64,000 nucleotides of DNA from Nemertoderma westbladi (Eukaryota > Xenacoelomorpha > Nemertodermatida > Nemertodermatidae). The notes below the pieces were generated by a model. The model was not told where the DNA came from. It ran no database searches and was given only the letters and a program-made list of their open reading frames with translations. The number at the start of each line of letters is the position of its first letter. Within the stretch, counting starts at the first letter, position 1. Made by a program: the position numbers and the translations under genes. This document shows positions 1-12,233 of this stretch, in pieces. Location: the NCBI GenBank assembly GCA_032718475.1, contig JAUCBJ010000675.1, positions 62,001 to 126,000 of the forward strand. Reading direction: 5' to 3'.

Positions 1-205
1 GGGGGAACCAATGCGACACATCAAATGTTATAAAGTGTGTGCATTGTACTTGACACAGAGACGCCTCTTAAAAGACACTCTGGCCTTGATGATCCGGATA
101 ATCTCGCGAAAGTCATGGGGGATAGGGAGGGAGATGTTCAGGGCAATTTTGTCGATGACCCAGCGTAGCATTCTTAATGCATACAGCATTTAAGCATGCC
201 AATTG
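1..205. repeat. Two RTE-like LINE scraps in opposite orientation
   Basis: Bases 1-60 match, on the minus strand, the 3' coding part of the RTE-like LINE seen complete near 33950-34020, with an internal deletion. Bases 61-205 match the extreme 3' coding end of the same LINE on the plus strand (compare 34150-34290). The head-to-head joint at about position 60 implies rearrangement or a twin-priming-like inversion. No intact reading frame remains. Confidence 0.6.
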
Positions 206-839
206 TGGATTGGATGCATGGCTACTTAAAATATTTTAATAAAATTTTAAATATTTTATTTTAAGGCCAGCATAGCATCTCTATATTGTGCAGCTGTAAT
301 GCAGCAGCTTGCAATTAACCAGTTGCAGTTCAGTCTGTCAGGATGATAGTCTCGAAATCAGTATCAGTACCTTTCACCCGGTATTAGGTTCAGGTGAAGA
401 CCTGCGTCGTGCCCGTTAGTCCTCGTAAATGGATCAACATATTGAACCAACATCATTATGACCAACTCCAACTCCACCTTTATTGTCATATATCATGATT
501 GCGAAACGTATAATGGCCACTCGAGTACCTTAATTCCACTTAATTCATCAGCAACAGTAACATAATTTCGCTTCTGTAGAAAGGCTTGGTCCTTATATTG
601 ACTATCAAGATTCCGCAATGCATGTATGTATCTGCTGCAACATAAACCTGAAGTTCTTATGGTGTATGCAGATTCCCTGCCAAGTTTAGCTGCTTTTGTG
701 AGAACGCTGACTCATAGACGTTTTGTTAAGATAATTAATTAATTTATGTTGAACAAACTTGTGCACTAGAAAGCCGTGGTAAGAGAAAGACAGGCTTTCT
801 AGTATTATAATAATATAACATTCTAATAATATATTCATT
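206..839. other. AT-rich stretch without recognisable gene
   Basis: No coding signal, splice-bounded exon or repeat end was recognised. The exons encoding the catalytic His57 and the N-terminus of the protease that follows should lie upstream, but no AAHC-type exon was found here, so they are outside the window or lost. Confidence 0.5.
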
Positions 840-889
840 GTGTCAAGTACAATGTACACATGTCCAATCAGACACTATAGGACATTGGT
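840..889 (+). repeat. 50-bp RTE-like LINE coding scrap
   Basis: The stretch aligns with the plus-strand LINE sequence at about 33945-33995 (shared TGTGTCAAGTACAATG). It ends without a 3' tail or visible target duplication, so it is a relic fragment. Confidence 0.55.
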
Positions 890-1002
890 TTTAATTCGGA
901 TTGTCGACAATTTAGCACAGTCATTAAAATCGTTCCTGTTCAAACCCCTTGGATTATCAGATATGTTATGTAAATGGTTATTGTATTTTCTTTATTTTTC
1001 AG

Positions 1003-1084
1003 AACTACTGATTCTAAGGTAGTCCTGGGAGATCACAATCTCGAATTAACCAGTGGACGAGAACAAACAATTGGAATTAAAACT
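1003..1084 (+). CDS. Serine protease exon (loop between His57 and Asp102)
   Basis: The acceptor is TTTATTTTTCAG before 1003 and the donor is GTAAGT after 1084. The first base completes a split codon. The encoded block is the usual strand preceding the Asp102 region. Confidence 0.82.
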
Positions 1085-4000
1085 GTAAGTTTCTGTCAAC
1101 CAATACTTAGTAATCGTCCTTGACAAAATGGCTTGCTTGCTTTGAGTAGGACATTTTATATGTCAACCTACTTTTATATTCTTACATTCGTCACTTTATA
1201 AATTAATTGAATTCTGTAATTCTTTATAATTTAATAACTTTTAATTAACATATTAACTTCACAAATGGTTTGACGGTTGTGAAACATAAATATGTTACAT
1301 TTTCACCGCTGGGGACTTCCCTTAACCAATCGATTTTGAGCGCTAGGCCCTTTATTACGGTACTCTTTCAATATTATACATACATAAATGTTAGATTTGA
1401 AATCGTACATAATATGGTGTGGAATGTCATAATAATAGTAGACAAAGATGTAAAGAATCGGGAAATTAAGAGAGCTTTATAGGACAAATCTTCATATGAG
1501 AAGCTGTGTATGACCCTATGAGTAAATTTATGTCGGAACTTAAGCACATGGTAAAGGAGATATATAGAACTGCGAGAATGCATTGTTCCCAAACGACCCA
1601 CCATCGGGTACGTTTTTACGCTTTTCAAAGACCATAAGGATAAATCAGAGTGGATAAACTGTGGGCGACATCCTTGTACCCAAAGCGAGGTTTGTTAATC
1701 TCAATCTTAATCTCGGAACAAGCTGCTTAACTACTCAACTCCATCATCCAAACGCTCTTGGAGAGGATGCCCCACTATATTCCGAACCTCGGCTCAGTAG
1801 GAAAGCATTACCGGACAACCCACATGAGAGTGATTCTCATGGTGCTGGATGTTAAAGATATGTTTCCATCGGTGGATCATTTCTTGGTGACAGATGGAAA
1901 TATCTGCCACACTGGCAGAGAATCACGATCTCATCAAGGAGACTGGTTATGCTGTAGAGCATATTATTGTGCCTTTGAAGTTCGTTATTACACATCATAT
2001 TGGGGGGGGGGGGGGGGGGGGGGTGGTGGTAGCAGTGGGGAATCAATAGCCATTCTCACGGTAAACCGGATACACTTAATTACCCTGTTTAGAGCCACGT
2101 TTCTTAAGACGTTTGTGGATGATGTTGAGACTATTTTTAAATACAGAACTAATTAATGGGTGTTGAGAAGACGAATATTAGAGAGATACAATGATAGTAG
2201 TAGGGAGGTATTCAGTTTACTGTGGATTATTCTCACGATAAATCTACAATTTTGGATCTATATTTATTTGTTGGTGGGGAAGGAAACCGTACAGTATAAA
2301 GACAGCTGTGCATCTTAAGACCCCATCTCAGAGGTTGCATAATCAAACTACAGTAGTCACAACGATAATAATATATTACAGGGAATTGTGAAAGGGCATA
2401 TGAAGAGGTTTTGTCGTTTCACTGGGGTGGCTTGGAGTTTAGGGTTGCCAGAGATTGGTATTTAACTGATTGTTGGGCTTATTGGGTTACAAGGTTACAA
2501 GGTTTTGTATGGGATTCGAAAAACCGAGGAGGGGGGGGGGGGTGTCCAGGGGGAAGTAAAGAGCAGGCGTTTTTCTTCCCATGGCTAGACGAACGGGGGG
2601 GGGGGGGGGGTGTATGAAACCCGTCATCATGAGATTTAAAGCGGCCCTCGACCAATGGGGTTTATTTGTAGCGATAGCGACTAAGAGCAGTTTGAATTTA
2701 GAGAAAATCATGGTATGGAAAAGGGAACGACAATAGGGTATGTGGGAGTCCTTGATGTATGACTTGTTTATGGATTCAGGATAAGGGCGAAACTCCTTAG
2801 GGGGACAATGTCAGGGGGGCGTTCAATTGTTTAACGAGGCTGCCCCGGCTGCTTGTTGACCCGGCTGCCTATTATATTGGTCAGATTGAGCAGAGGCTGC
2901 TTGAGAGAATGAATAAGCATATATTGGTCATGATTAAGCTTAGGTTAAGTGCAGTATCAGAGCATAATGAGAATGATAAGGTTTTATTGGTGGAGCAGTT
3001 TAGGGTCTGTGAGATATTCGATATTATTGTGTAACAGCAAGAGGTACAGAACTGACGCGGATAGGAAACATGGAGAGGCCAATTACATCCATAAATATAC
3101 TGATATAGAACACTGTTGACCACCATTTCAGAATTTTAGGCGTGCTATACTGTATAATGATCTTTGCGAGTATAGTTAGGCCATTACAGGGTTTTGGTAA
3201 ATTTGAAATGTTGAATATGGTGCAATACGTGGTGTTATGGCTAGGTCTATTTATTTTGGTAATTTTCTGTATTTTAGAACTAACTAGCATATACCGGTGC
3301 TCCTGTACTACCGATTTATAATCTAACATTTATATAATATTATTGAAAGAGTACCCTGATAAAGGGCCAAGCGATCTAAGTCGATCAGTAAATCTATTTT
3401 GTTTAATTCTCAAGAGAAGTCCTCGGGGATGAGAATCTAACAAAGTCATGAACCAGAATCTCTTGAAGTCGGCATGTCGTTCCATCTTAACGTTTAGTCA
3501 AAGATGAAAGAAAGTGTGGTTTACATAATAAATAGCAATAATACCTTTTTTTGTGTTTTCACATTTAAAATATTTTGTAATAATTATATTTACCCACCCC
3601 TTTCATTGTTAATATTTTCCCCTAACAAAGCTTTATTTATTTGATAGCTACACAAACACCCGCTGTTTGACTTAAGCACGGGCTTAGACAATGATCTTCT
3701 TGTAGTTGAGTTAGATAGGGAGGCGACACTTGGAACATACGTTGATGTTGCCTGTATGCCAACATTAAATAACTATGACAATAGGAATTGTATAGCAACT
3801 GGATGGGGAAGCACACAAGGTACTAATTCTAATGTATTTTAATTAGAATTATATATCATCTAATGTATTACGATTTTTTGAAATTATTTTAATCATAGAG
3901 TTTTAGAGAATATGAGACTATATTTGTTTAATGATACTGCCAAAACTGAAACTCTTAATATCATATGATTAACTTGACATTTGTGGAAAGACCGCGAGAG

Positions 4001-5024
4001 ATATCAATGTACATAGATACCATAGCGAATGAAAATGTTAGGTTGGGGATTCTGATAGTGTGTTTGTAGTCAAACTTTGCTGACTATCTGTGGGGGATCC
4101 GAGTTTGCAAAACCGGGTTCTGTAACAGGTCGATTCCATAAAATCTTAATATTAATTGCAGAGCTGGCACCTGATGCACCAACCCCGGGAATCTGGTCTA
4201 ACACACTCAACCAAGTTACCCTTCCAATCATACCTAGGGCAACGTGTTCGCGATCCGATTACTATGGGTCCCTCCTAACCAGTACTATGATGTGCGCCGG
4301 GTTCGCCGAAGGTGGTAAAGATGCCTGCCAGGTGGGATACATATCACGGTGCAATAAATTAATAGCCTATCAATAGCGACCGCCAAAATATCCTAAGATT
4401 ACAAAAGGCTTCGACTCCCTCTAGCTCAGTAGTTCATCCTAAAATTAAAGTACATTATATGTATTATTGATATTCTGTACCGTATAAAATAGGATTACCA
4501 AGGAACAATATAAAACAAGATTTCCAATATTTGATATATGTCAAATCTGTAGGAGTATTGGGCCAAATTGCACATATAGGCACTCAATTAGCCTATTGGA
4601 TATTTCGTAAGTGTAAGATTTGAATTCTAAATATAAATGTTCAAATTATTATTTATTTCTTCTATAAAGTATGATGTTGTAGAATATAGAAGTAAAAATA
4701 GGCAATGAAAAATTACTGAGTTTGAAACTAGCCGAACATTTAGGCAGCACAATTATCTACAAGGAAAACATTAAACAAAGAAAATAAAATCAGTAAGTTT
4801 AACCAGTCTAAAAACAAGTAACAATTAATACTTTTTATAATTTTACGTTTTTACTTTCATAGTTCGACTCAGGTGGGCCACTTGTTTGTGAAGTTAATAG
4901 AAAATGGGAGTTGGTTGGTGTCAACAGTTGGGGAATTGGTTGCGCCCAACCTAAGAAGCCTGGGGTTTACTCCGAAGTTAGTAAGAACCTGGCATTCATT
5001 AGAGGAATTATTCCTGGAATATAA
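1003..5024 (+). CDS. Chymotrypsin-fold serine protease, C-terminal four exons
   Basis: This is the only host-type gene seen. Four exons (1003-1084, 3648-3819, 4162-4331, 4863-5024) have AG acceptors and GT donors, and their phases (2-0, 0-1, 1-0, 0-stop) join into one open frame. Exon 1 has the [13 protein letters not shown] surface-loop block, exon 2 the Asp102 segment (DNDLLVVEL) and ATGWGS, exon 3 the MMCAGF and GKDACQ blocks, exon 4 DSGGPLVC with the catalytic Ser195 and a [10 protein letters not shown]...PGVYSEV end. The His57 exon and N-terminus are missing from the window. The block reads CQFDSGGP, so residue 193, whose backbone NH helps form the oxyanion hole and is normally Gly, is Phe; such replacements occur in some arthropod CUB/venom-type serine proteases. 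Asp189 appears present (DACQ), which predicts trypsin-like specificity. It is probably secreted (family knowledge; no signal peptide is visible). Introns carry transposon debris. Confidence 0.88.
1500..2480 (+). pseudogene. Decayed reverse transcriptase (possibly Penelope-like)
   Basis: Scattered over all three plus frames are RT-like blocks in the correct order: [10 protein letters not shown] (about 1625-1655), [10 protein letters not shown] (1848-1877), a palm-like segment before 1995, FVDDVETIF (2110-2137; the x-DD motif) and a [10 protein letters not shown] block near 2390-2420. The order KDHK, DVKDMF, FVDD and a late FLD-like region is reminiscent of Penelope-like elements, but no GIY-YIG domain is visible. 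The frame is shifted several times and interrupted by a 22-base G tract (2002-2023). It lies inside the first visible intron of the protease gene. The assignment as an RT relic is moderately safe; the family is not. Confidence 0.5.
2525..3640. other. Intronic sequence with two poly-G tracts
   Basis: G tracts lie at 2531-2542 and 2595-2610. No recognisable coding region was found in the remainder of the protease intron. Confidence 0.5.
3648..3819 (+). CDS. Serine protease exon with Asp102
   Basis: The acceptor TTGATAG precedes 3648 and the donor GT follows 3819 (exon ends in phase 1). It encodes a HPLFD start, the DNDLLVVEL block with catalytic Asp, a CMPTL segment and the ATGWGS strand. Confidence 0.85.
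4162..4331 (+). CDS. Serine protease exon up to the specificity pocket
   Basis: The acceptor ATTAATTGCAG precedes 4162 and the donor GTGGGA follows 4331. It encodes a [11 protein letters not shown] strand, the [10 protein letters not shown] turn and DACQ, so the exon border falls directly before residue 193. Confidence 0.85.
4863..5024 (+). CDS. Serine protease terminal exon with catalytic Ser195
   Basis: The acceptor TTTACTTTCATAG precedes 4863. The exon opens FDSGGPLVC, so the Phe at 193 depends on this splice site. It continues through VNSWGIGC and PGVYSEV to a TAA at 5022-5024. An AATAAA lies near 5356, a possible but distant polyadenylation signal. Confidence 0.86.
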   Translation, partial: FDSGGPLVCEVNRKWELVGVNSWGIGCAQPKKPGVYSEVSKNLAFIRGIIPGI

Positions 5025-6338
5025 AGCTCATTTAATAAGGAAGACACATTTGTGATAATTAGATAATTGGTTATGGATAAATATTTTAATTTGGTATCTG
5101 ATTGCTTACATGTATATTAATAATTATATTAAACATTGACTTTTAATAATTATTGAAATGCCACCGAATGCTTTGTATAACTGCAATATACCGTACAAAT
5201 GCCCTCTGACAAAAAACCATTGCTAACATTTAACACTAATACTATTTAAATATTAAAACAAACAAGGTTCATTAATATCATTCATTAATCGGAGAAGAAA
5301 AGTCCAATTTCTAATATCTAGCAGTGGACCTACTAGCCTCTAGACTATTATGGCTAATAAAAGTGTTTAAAAAATATATTGTAGTTGAGCAGTTGCAATA
5401 GATAGTTAAAATCGTATCATCACTTCTGTTCTATGTAATGATTTCTGTCTCTGCTGAAAGTTACATTCATGCATTTGGGTACAACATATGATGCAATACG
5501 TGCTTGATTTACAACACAACACATTCATATTACGCGACCAGCAATGTAAATCCTTCCCGCTGACAGAACAATCAAGAAGTGGCTAAGGGAGTGGATAAGA
5601 CTGATGTAGAGAGGTGCTGGGTTGCTGGCTGAGATTGTGCCTTATTTGCTATATTAGCATTGTATTTTATGCCATGAATCCTGAACAGCTTCTTTAACTG
5701 ATTGTCAGGTACCGGTACTCGGTACCAATCAAGGGTACCAATCAAGGGTTCTAAATTTAAATGGGCAGGAAATCGAAAATCCTACCCTTTTCATGATCCC
5801 AAAGGGTGTCGAACCCCCACCTGACCCACCATACTTTTATGCATGCCCACTTGCACGGTATATACTGTATGCACTAAGGTTGAGGAATCAAAATTATATT
5901 AACAAATGCACAGACATTTGACGTGGAATGAATGAACGATTCTGTTTATCACACATTTAAACTATTGTATTACTCCCAGTCCTGCTAATATGAGGAAGGG
6001 ACGAAGTTGGCATGGCAGAGTCTTGGGTTGGGGATCGCCGCCCCAATCTGTTGACTCTTGCCCATAGATTCCATTGGATACGAACCGACATCAAATTCAA
6101 ATTTGTAGTCGTGATTGGAGAGACGAGTAGTACGAAAACTTGGTGTGGTTCGAACTTCAAACGAGTCCCTAAAGGTAAATGAACCTCTGGGTAGAATTTG
6201 TCACTCCAACTCATGCATGATATCCACCATGTCGTTCCACACACATAAGGATACACAGGAAACTCGACCCATTGTTTGCACTTTACTACTTTATGAGCGG
6301 TTCATTCTGTGTTCTTTCTTTACCATGTTCCTGGTTAC
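5025..6338. other. Protease 3' flank, no gene recognised
   Basis: The stretch is AT-rich. Around 5810-5830 the minus strand contains GGGGGTTCGACACC, which resembles a tRNA T-arm, but the rest of a cloverleaf is not apparent, so at most a tRNA-derived SINE fragment is suggested. ACCGGT/GGTACC palindromes cluster at 5708-5735. Confidence 0.4.
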
Positions 6339-6899
6339 TATAGGGTAAAAACACAAAAAAGTGCCCAAAGGTTAGTTTACTTTTTCAAATTTTTTGTCAC
6401 TCCAAAATAGGGAAAAGTATATATCATTCGAAAGCTCTTGAGCTGGCGATTTTAATGAAGTCAATTAGCGAGCATAAGGACTCCACTGGCGAATGTTTTA
6501 GGGCAAAAACTGTTGTCCACCCTGTAATAATGTGTCCACCCTGTAATCCAGTTACATGGTGGACATTTAGTCGACACATTGATTGCATGTCAATATAATT
6601 GTACATTCTTAGGCTTACACTATCTTTTGCGAAATGGCCCACCCCCCCCCCCCCCCCTCCCCCCAGTAATTGGAAATTTATAAATACCATATAATATGTA
6701 TAATTATTACTGCTGCATTGAGATGTTGCCCGCCCATTAACAAGTTCCAATTATAACAATAGTCCTACCAGATTAACTATTACCAGTATCGTAAGTTTTT
6801 AACAGATTAATTATTTAGCGGTACCGTACAATAAGTTTTATTCATAGCACTCAAGAAATAGTTCAGAACCATACAGTTATTCAGTAATCTCCTAGACAC

Positions 6900-8528
6900 C
6901 TATTCGTGGATATCAAACCCCAGAAATGGTGCATCATAGTCAGAACCCTCATCTACTTCTTCTGTCATATCCATTGAGCAGTTTTCCTCAATATCTGCAA
7001 TAGGAATTAAGTTCAACGGGCGGATCTCCCCATGAATGAAACATCGTAGTTCACACCCAGGCCCACATGAAGTAGTCTTCAGGACAATGCGACTATTAGT
7101 TGGATCGAAGAGTATTTCATGGCATTTGCCAATGCCTATAATAGCAGCTGGAGGTGGAATCAACTTTTCCTCTGCCTTCAAAATGTCTGAAGTTGTGTAG
7201 GTTAATATAGTTGTCCTAACCCGAGTATTTAAAATATTAACTAGAGTATCGAAGTCTGGTGTCGGGCTTGAAACATTCATTCCTATAATTGTATCCAGTG
7301 TACGTTTCAATGTTCCACCGACCCCGTCCGAAGGCCCCTTACCGTGCCCAGCTTCTAAATAAATCCATCGTAGTAAAATACCTTTATCCTGAGCATAACT
7401 TTGAAAAAGATTCACGATGAATCGATTCCGATATTGAGCCGTAGTGAATCAGAAATTATTGTAATCGAATTTAACTTTTCGTTTTTCAGCTCTTGTTCGA
7501 GAAATTCGCACACGCTGGCAAATACTGCTGGGGCTCGGTGGTTTGTGTCAAGACTGAGGGCAGCAAAGGATTTCCCAGCAGATTCAGACTCACCTTTCCA
7601 GGACATAATTGGATGTAAGGAATTACTCTCTTGAGAATAATAGGCACTATGAATTTCTGCAGGGTGTGGGACCTTATAGTTCTCACTCCAATCTATTTGT
7701 ACTATCATACTGTCCACAGCATGCCTCTTCTTAGCATCTTTGACAGCCCGAAATTGGCAGACTACACGTTCGATGTGCTCCTTTAACTCAGCTAATTCCT
7801 CCAACAGAATGGGAAAAAATGATCCTAAGCGTAGTAGTTGCCTATCCACCTTTTGCCAGGTCTTCTTGCCATCAAATTCTTGTTGCACCCAAGACTGAAC
7901 ATTAATCATAGCTCGGTCGGAACCGAAGTTATCTGACCAAGTTGAATTTTCCCGACAACACAACTCATCAGCTGAGGTACCTTGTGGAAGCAACTTTGAA
8001 TTTATGAGGCTTTCCACCATCAACTGAGGATTAATGCAGCGCACACAAAGACAAGTCCCCCAGTCACTAGCTTTCGGAGCGATAATACATTTCGGCCAAT
8101 ACCTACAGAATATGCTATAACTACATATTCTATCTAAGATATCTAAGAGGTGCTTTATGTGAAGTGGGTCCAACTTTCTCAACCACGAAACTTTTCCGCT
8201 TGTCTGGACATTCACGAGACACACTATCCTGTCTTGCAAAGGCTTCAATAGCACCCTGCAGGTCATCTTTCGCATCCTGAAGAAGTTTCCTTTGAACCAA
8301 GCGGTAACGGCAACCAAGTCCACGTAAAGTGGAAAGTGTTGATCTGTCAGATGAGGACACAATCAATTTTTTCGTTCTAGGAGTTAAAGTTTGCAAGGAG
8401 TGTAGAGGTGGGGGGGTTGAGGGTGTTAAACGCTGGCTTTGGGTTTGCTTGCTGACTTGTTTTATTTTTCTCTTAAGTGCTCGGTTGTTGGATTTGAGTG
8501 CTTTTATCTGATTTTTCATAGCTACCAA
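6900..8528 (-). pseudogene. DDE transposase of the HGKGxxDGxGG type, frameshifted
   Basis: The gene runs from an ATG at about 8528 to a stop at 6900 and needs at least two frameshifts (about 8150 and about 7440). Blocks in order: a basic coiled N-terminus; an ARQDSVSRECPDKRK segment; CLCVRCINPQL (a Cys cluster); VQIDWSENYKVPH with the first acidic residue; a TIISDS segment (second Asp) followed in the next frame by AQYRNRF; then AGHGKGPSDGVGGTLKR. This set occurs in transposase-like proteins widespread in invertebrate genomes. The 4-bp flank would fit Sola-like elements, but the superfamily is not established here. Two further fragments of similar type lie at 15895-16101 and 25238-25770. Confidence 0.6.
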
Positions 8529-8537
8529 GGTAAGTAG

Positions 8538-8628
8538 CGATTGTTATTTGGTTTTGAAATTTACAATAAAAAAATTTAAAAAAAATATCCCCCCCCCCAT
8601 GTCATATGTTGTCACAGTTCGTTTACAC
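8538..8628 (+). repeat. Repeat segment shared with 21563-21661
   Basis: About 90 bases (CGATTGTTATTTGGTTTTGA through GTCACAGTTCGTTTACAC) are nearly identical to 21563-21661, differing mainly in the length of the C tract. Here the segment lies inside the transposon, just upstream of the transposase start. Confidence 0.8.
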
Positions 8629-9475
8629 TTTGTCTCTTACAGGGTGGACTGTCCACCCTGTAATTAAACTATATACTATTACAGGATTACAGGCAACATT
8701 ACGTGGTGGACATTTCACACTTTCTTTTAACCACTAAATTATTAAGCCTCCGTTTAGACTTGCATATTATAGCTTATTTAAAAGCCACTGAAATGGTGAA
8801 TCGAATGATGCCAAAAATATTTAATTTAGAATTACAGAATACAAATTATGAGTCATCCAATTCATATTACATGGTGGACAATAATGCTTTCCATACTCGG
8901 TTTCGACATATTTAAATCTCTATTTAAAGACTCTTGTAATTTTTAGTGAATTATGCTAATTTTTTTTTCAGCATAATCGAGAAACATGGAAGCCAATTAC
9001 TATTATATATATCAAGCAACTCCAATACAATACGATCCTTAACTACGTGTACAATACGCTGGGGACAGACAGCATTGAATCACAAATCTGGTACAATCAC
9101 TCTACCATCTGTTACTCTGTAGGGATGTGGCGCAACCTCCTTATTTTTGCATCAAAGGACTGAGAATTTTGTGGGCTTTCGAATGATATACAACTTTACT
9201 GGTAATTTGTTCGTAGACCTGTTGGACCTGTTGACTGCCTAAAGAAGTGAAATTGAACTATGGACAAATCAAAATCGAGCATTTTACAACTTCAAAAATC
9301 TATAGATCGGCCAAAAATTTGAATTTATAAAAAAAATAACGTGCAGTAGAATCACAGATAAATTCTCTACAAGATGGTTTGCAATTTATATGTGGTTTAT
9401 AAACAAAACACATAGAAAAATGGTCCAAACCCGTGTCACAGCCTCTGGGCACTTTTTTGTGTTTTCACCCTTATA

Positions 9476-10518
9476 GAGTTTCTCAGTCAGTTGCATGCCA
9501 GTCTAAAACAACTATCGGACATACAGTTCCTGGGATCAATAGTATGCGCTAGAGGTAAGCACATTGTTTGATCAATAGTTGATCATGTGTAAAATTATTA
9601 AATTGGTTAAGCCTAAAGTTAGGACTCACTCATTCTATGTTGATTGGAACTGGCTGAAGTTAATTCCACAACACACCATAAGTTTCAACAAGATAAATAC
9701 TAATTTTGCAGTATGGACGGCGAAAAATATCGTGATACATAACTTCTATGCCAAAACTTAAATTTTATTTAACGATCCCAATTTTCAGTTAAATTATTTA
9801 GATGGAGCATAAAGCCAACAACACTAACTTAGCTATTTAAAATCGTACAAAACACTGATTTCATTAAATAGTGATACAGTCATTACGTAATGTGGACCAC
9901 ATATACGTACAGGTACACCTACACAACACATGTATACACAATATATATCTGTTGTGCCACCGTTCTGCATCCTGAAAAGGAAATTAAAGATATTAGTTGC
10001 CCCTACAGTACTCACTATGAACTTGGAAATATTATATATATATTTTGTACACATCTCCAAAAATGTATATACACTTCACTTCTATTTATTTATAATCGCC
10101 CGTCACATTCAAAAGATTCTCCCATTCATTTATCATCCTTTGGATACATTTTGATGTACAAATTACAACTGATTGTACATGTCCACCTGCGGACTTGAAT
10201 GCTTTTGTAACAACTGCTGTCAGCCACTTACAATGACTTTTCCTCAGCCATTATTAGTACATAATTACCAACCCGCAATGACCATTTGGTGTTGTACCAT
10301 CAGAGTGATGAGGGAATATAGACCCTCTGGAAATCATCTGTTGAATTGACTGGTCAGCAAGGTACAGATTTGCCTTCCACATCTTTCAAGAATGAAGATC
10401 AGCTCTTTCAGATATCGCTTTTGGTACTGGAACCTGTTAATTCTCCATTAAGGGGAGCGGGACAACTTTTTTGAAATTCGAATAAATAACCACGAAAAGA
10501 ATGCGAAAAAAATGCTTC
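9476..10518. other. No gene recognised
   Basis: The sequence is AT-rich with alternating purine/pyrimidine TATACA/GTACA runs at about 9900-9960 and 10030-10080. The open frames here are short and show no recognisable motif. Confidence 0.4.
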
Positions 10519-11799
10519 CTAACCCCAAAAGTTAGTGATAGGTGAGATACATCCTGAAAAATAGCTAAGGAGCTTAGATAGTACACGTTGGCGTGAGTTG
10601 GAGCCGCTGTTATGGTACATCACAGCACTCATGGCAGACATTTGGATACGTTTTGTACCAAAGAACCGATGTTTCGGAGCACGTATCCAGACTAACGAGT
10701 TTATAGCTTCCGACTGGTTCTGGGTATGACCTGGTAGAACTTGATGAAGGTGATGTTTGTATGTAAGTCGTCTGTATATAGGGATAAGGTGACCCAAAAA
10801 GCCCTGGTCAAGGTGGTGGTTCTTGTCTGGTGGAATCTTTCCAGTCCGCTTGAAATAAGAAAACGAGGTAGGGCCAGGTGGACAAAAGGTGTGCTGTTTA
10901 GTGTCACCTCTCACACTATGACGAAGGCTAGCCAAAATTTGTCGCTTCAAATTATGAATACGATCATCATCAGGCTGTCCAACTGTTTCTTGCAGAAAAC
11001 AACGAAGAGCACCGCCCATATATTTGCTCAGTTTATTGATCGCCACCAATGTTAGCCTATGGGGCCCTCCACCGACAGGTTTGTTATCCTCGGGAAGTTT
11101 GCCTTTAGCAAGTAGCGACTTTCGAACGTCTCGCAATGATCGGCCCAACCTCTTCTGGTAATGGTTCACACAATCTACCTTGTTGAGTTGATTACAGTTT
11201 TCCACCTGTTTACTGTCGTGCATTTCCCAGTGGCTTTTCCCTTCGTCGCTTTCATCAAATGAGGTCTTCTCATCTGATTTCATATGAGAATAAGTTTCAC
11301 ATGACTGGCAAGTTCCATATACATTCCACACTTTATTGTAAGTGCTAGAATCACCATTAGAAACGATTGTGTCAAACGATCAGTTCGACTTGTGCTTTTC
11401 GAACCATTCCTTATAGGAATCAGAGTCTTTTGCGAATGGAGAAAATAGGCACTGCTCACATATTTTGGATCGTATACCGTAATCCAAAACTTTCCCAGTT
11501 TCCATGGAGATAACAAAGCCACAACCGTAATTAGCAGTAAATCCCCTCTTCGACCAAGTTCCGTCGTATGAAACTGCAGTTTCCACATCAACTGATCCTT
11601 TGGTTATCTCCTTCCTCGTTCTAATCAATTCATGAGTTACTAATGACTTCTGTGCTTGAAATTTTTTATCTTGCTGTTTTTGAAAGTTGGTTATGGTTTT
11701 GGTCATGGTAAATCTTATCCCGAGTATTTCAGATAATAAATGAATAGACTCGTCGCCCAATCCGATTTCAGTTACAGCATATATCAGTTTATTGTTCAC
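10519..11799 (-). pseudogene. Mutator-like transposase-domain protein, defective
   Basis: The upstream part (11380-11799) contains the hallmark SYDGTWSKRGF, followed by GKVLDYGIRSKICEQC. The downstream part, entered by a frame change near 11380, begins with TIVSNGDSSTYNKV (second acidic residue) and continues with HYQKRLGRSLRDV, LTLVAINKLSKYMGGALR and a Cys/Pro-rich tail. The order matches the Mutator-like transposase domain found in many uncharacterised animal proteins. The segment usually found between the two parts (Cys-rich GSSG.ME block) is absent, so the copy has both an internal deletion and a frameshift. Terminal repeats were not located. Confidence 0.62.
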
Positions 11800-11972
11800 A
11801 TCATTCGATTCCTGAGAAAATGGTGGGCGATCAGTAATATTTCGCTCAGTAACTGCTGCAATTTAGTGCAATAATAAAGGCGGTTCCTGCTCTACGTGCT
11901 CGGCAACCAACTGACTCAGTTCTACAGCCAACAGAATCCATCGAACACATTATATATAAATATATTATATCT

Positions 11973-12233
11973 AATAACTTGCAGGCTACATTCCCTAACG
12001 TAGAAATTATGTATCACATATTTCTGACCTTGGCGTGCACTAACTGTAAAGGTGAAAGATCATTTTCAACCCTGAAATTTATTAAGAACCTTCAGAGAAA
12101 TCTTATTTCACAATACCGTTTAAACTCGCTGGCGCTTCTCACCATGGAAGTTGACATTTTCCGGGAATTAGATTTCTCTGAAATTATTAATGAGTTTTGT
12201 AGACGCAAGGCTAGGAAAATGCCTTTTGTTTAA
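11973..12233 (+). pseudogene. hAT transposase C-terminal dimerisation domain
   Basis: The frame encodes about 85 residues: FPNVEIMYHIFLTLACT, then GERSFSTLKFIKNLQR and a final LDFSEIINEF block before TAA. This is the hATC dimerisation region, with the characteristic ERSFS-K motif. The sequence before it (TAACTTGCAG) resembles a splice acceptor, but the catalytic core is not present upstream. It probably belongs to the same element as the hAT-like terminus at 13258-13276. Confidence 0.7.

Larger units (their letters stand above)
6343..9470 (-). mobile_element. DNA transposon with terminal inverted repeats, 3.1 kb
   Basis: The two ends are inverted copies: 6343-6371 (GGGTAAAAACACAAAAAAGT and following) pairs with 9442-9470. 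The flanks carry TATA at 6339-6342 and 9472-9475, a possible 4-bp target duplication that is blurred by one extra T. Subterminal motifs GTCCACCCTGTAAT (near 6513, 6534, 8648) and ACATGGTGGAC (near 6553, 8868) recur inside both ends as inverted repeats, as expected for transposase-binding sites. The interior carries one broken transposase gene on the minus strand. Confidence 0.75.

Noticed and set aside
5805-5835. tRNA-like T-arm on the minus strand
   Set aside because: No acceptor, D or anticodon stems could be paired around it.
8520-8545. Plus-strand AAG|GTAAGT donor-like sequence
   Set aside because: The only gene at this place is on the minus strand; no plus-strand exon supports it.
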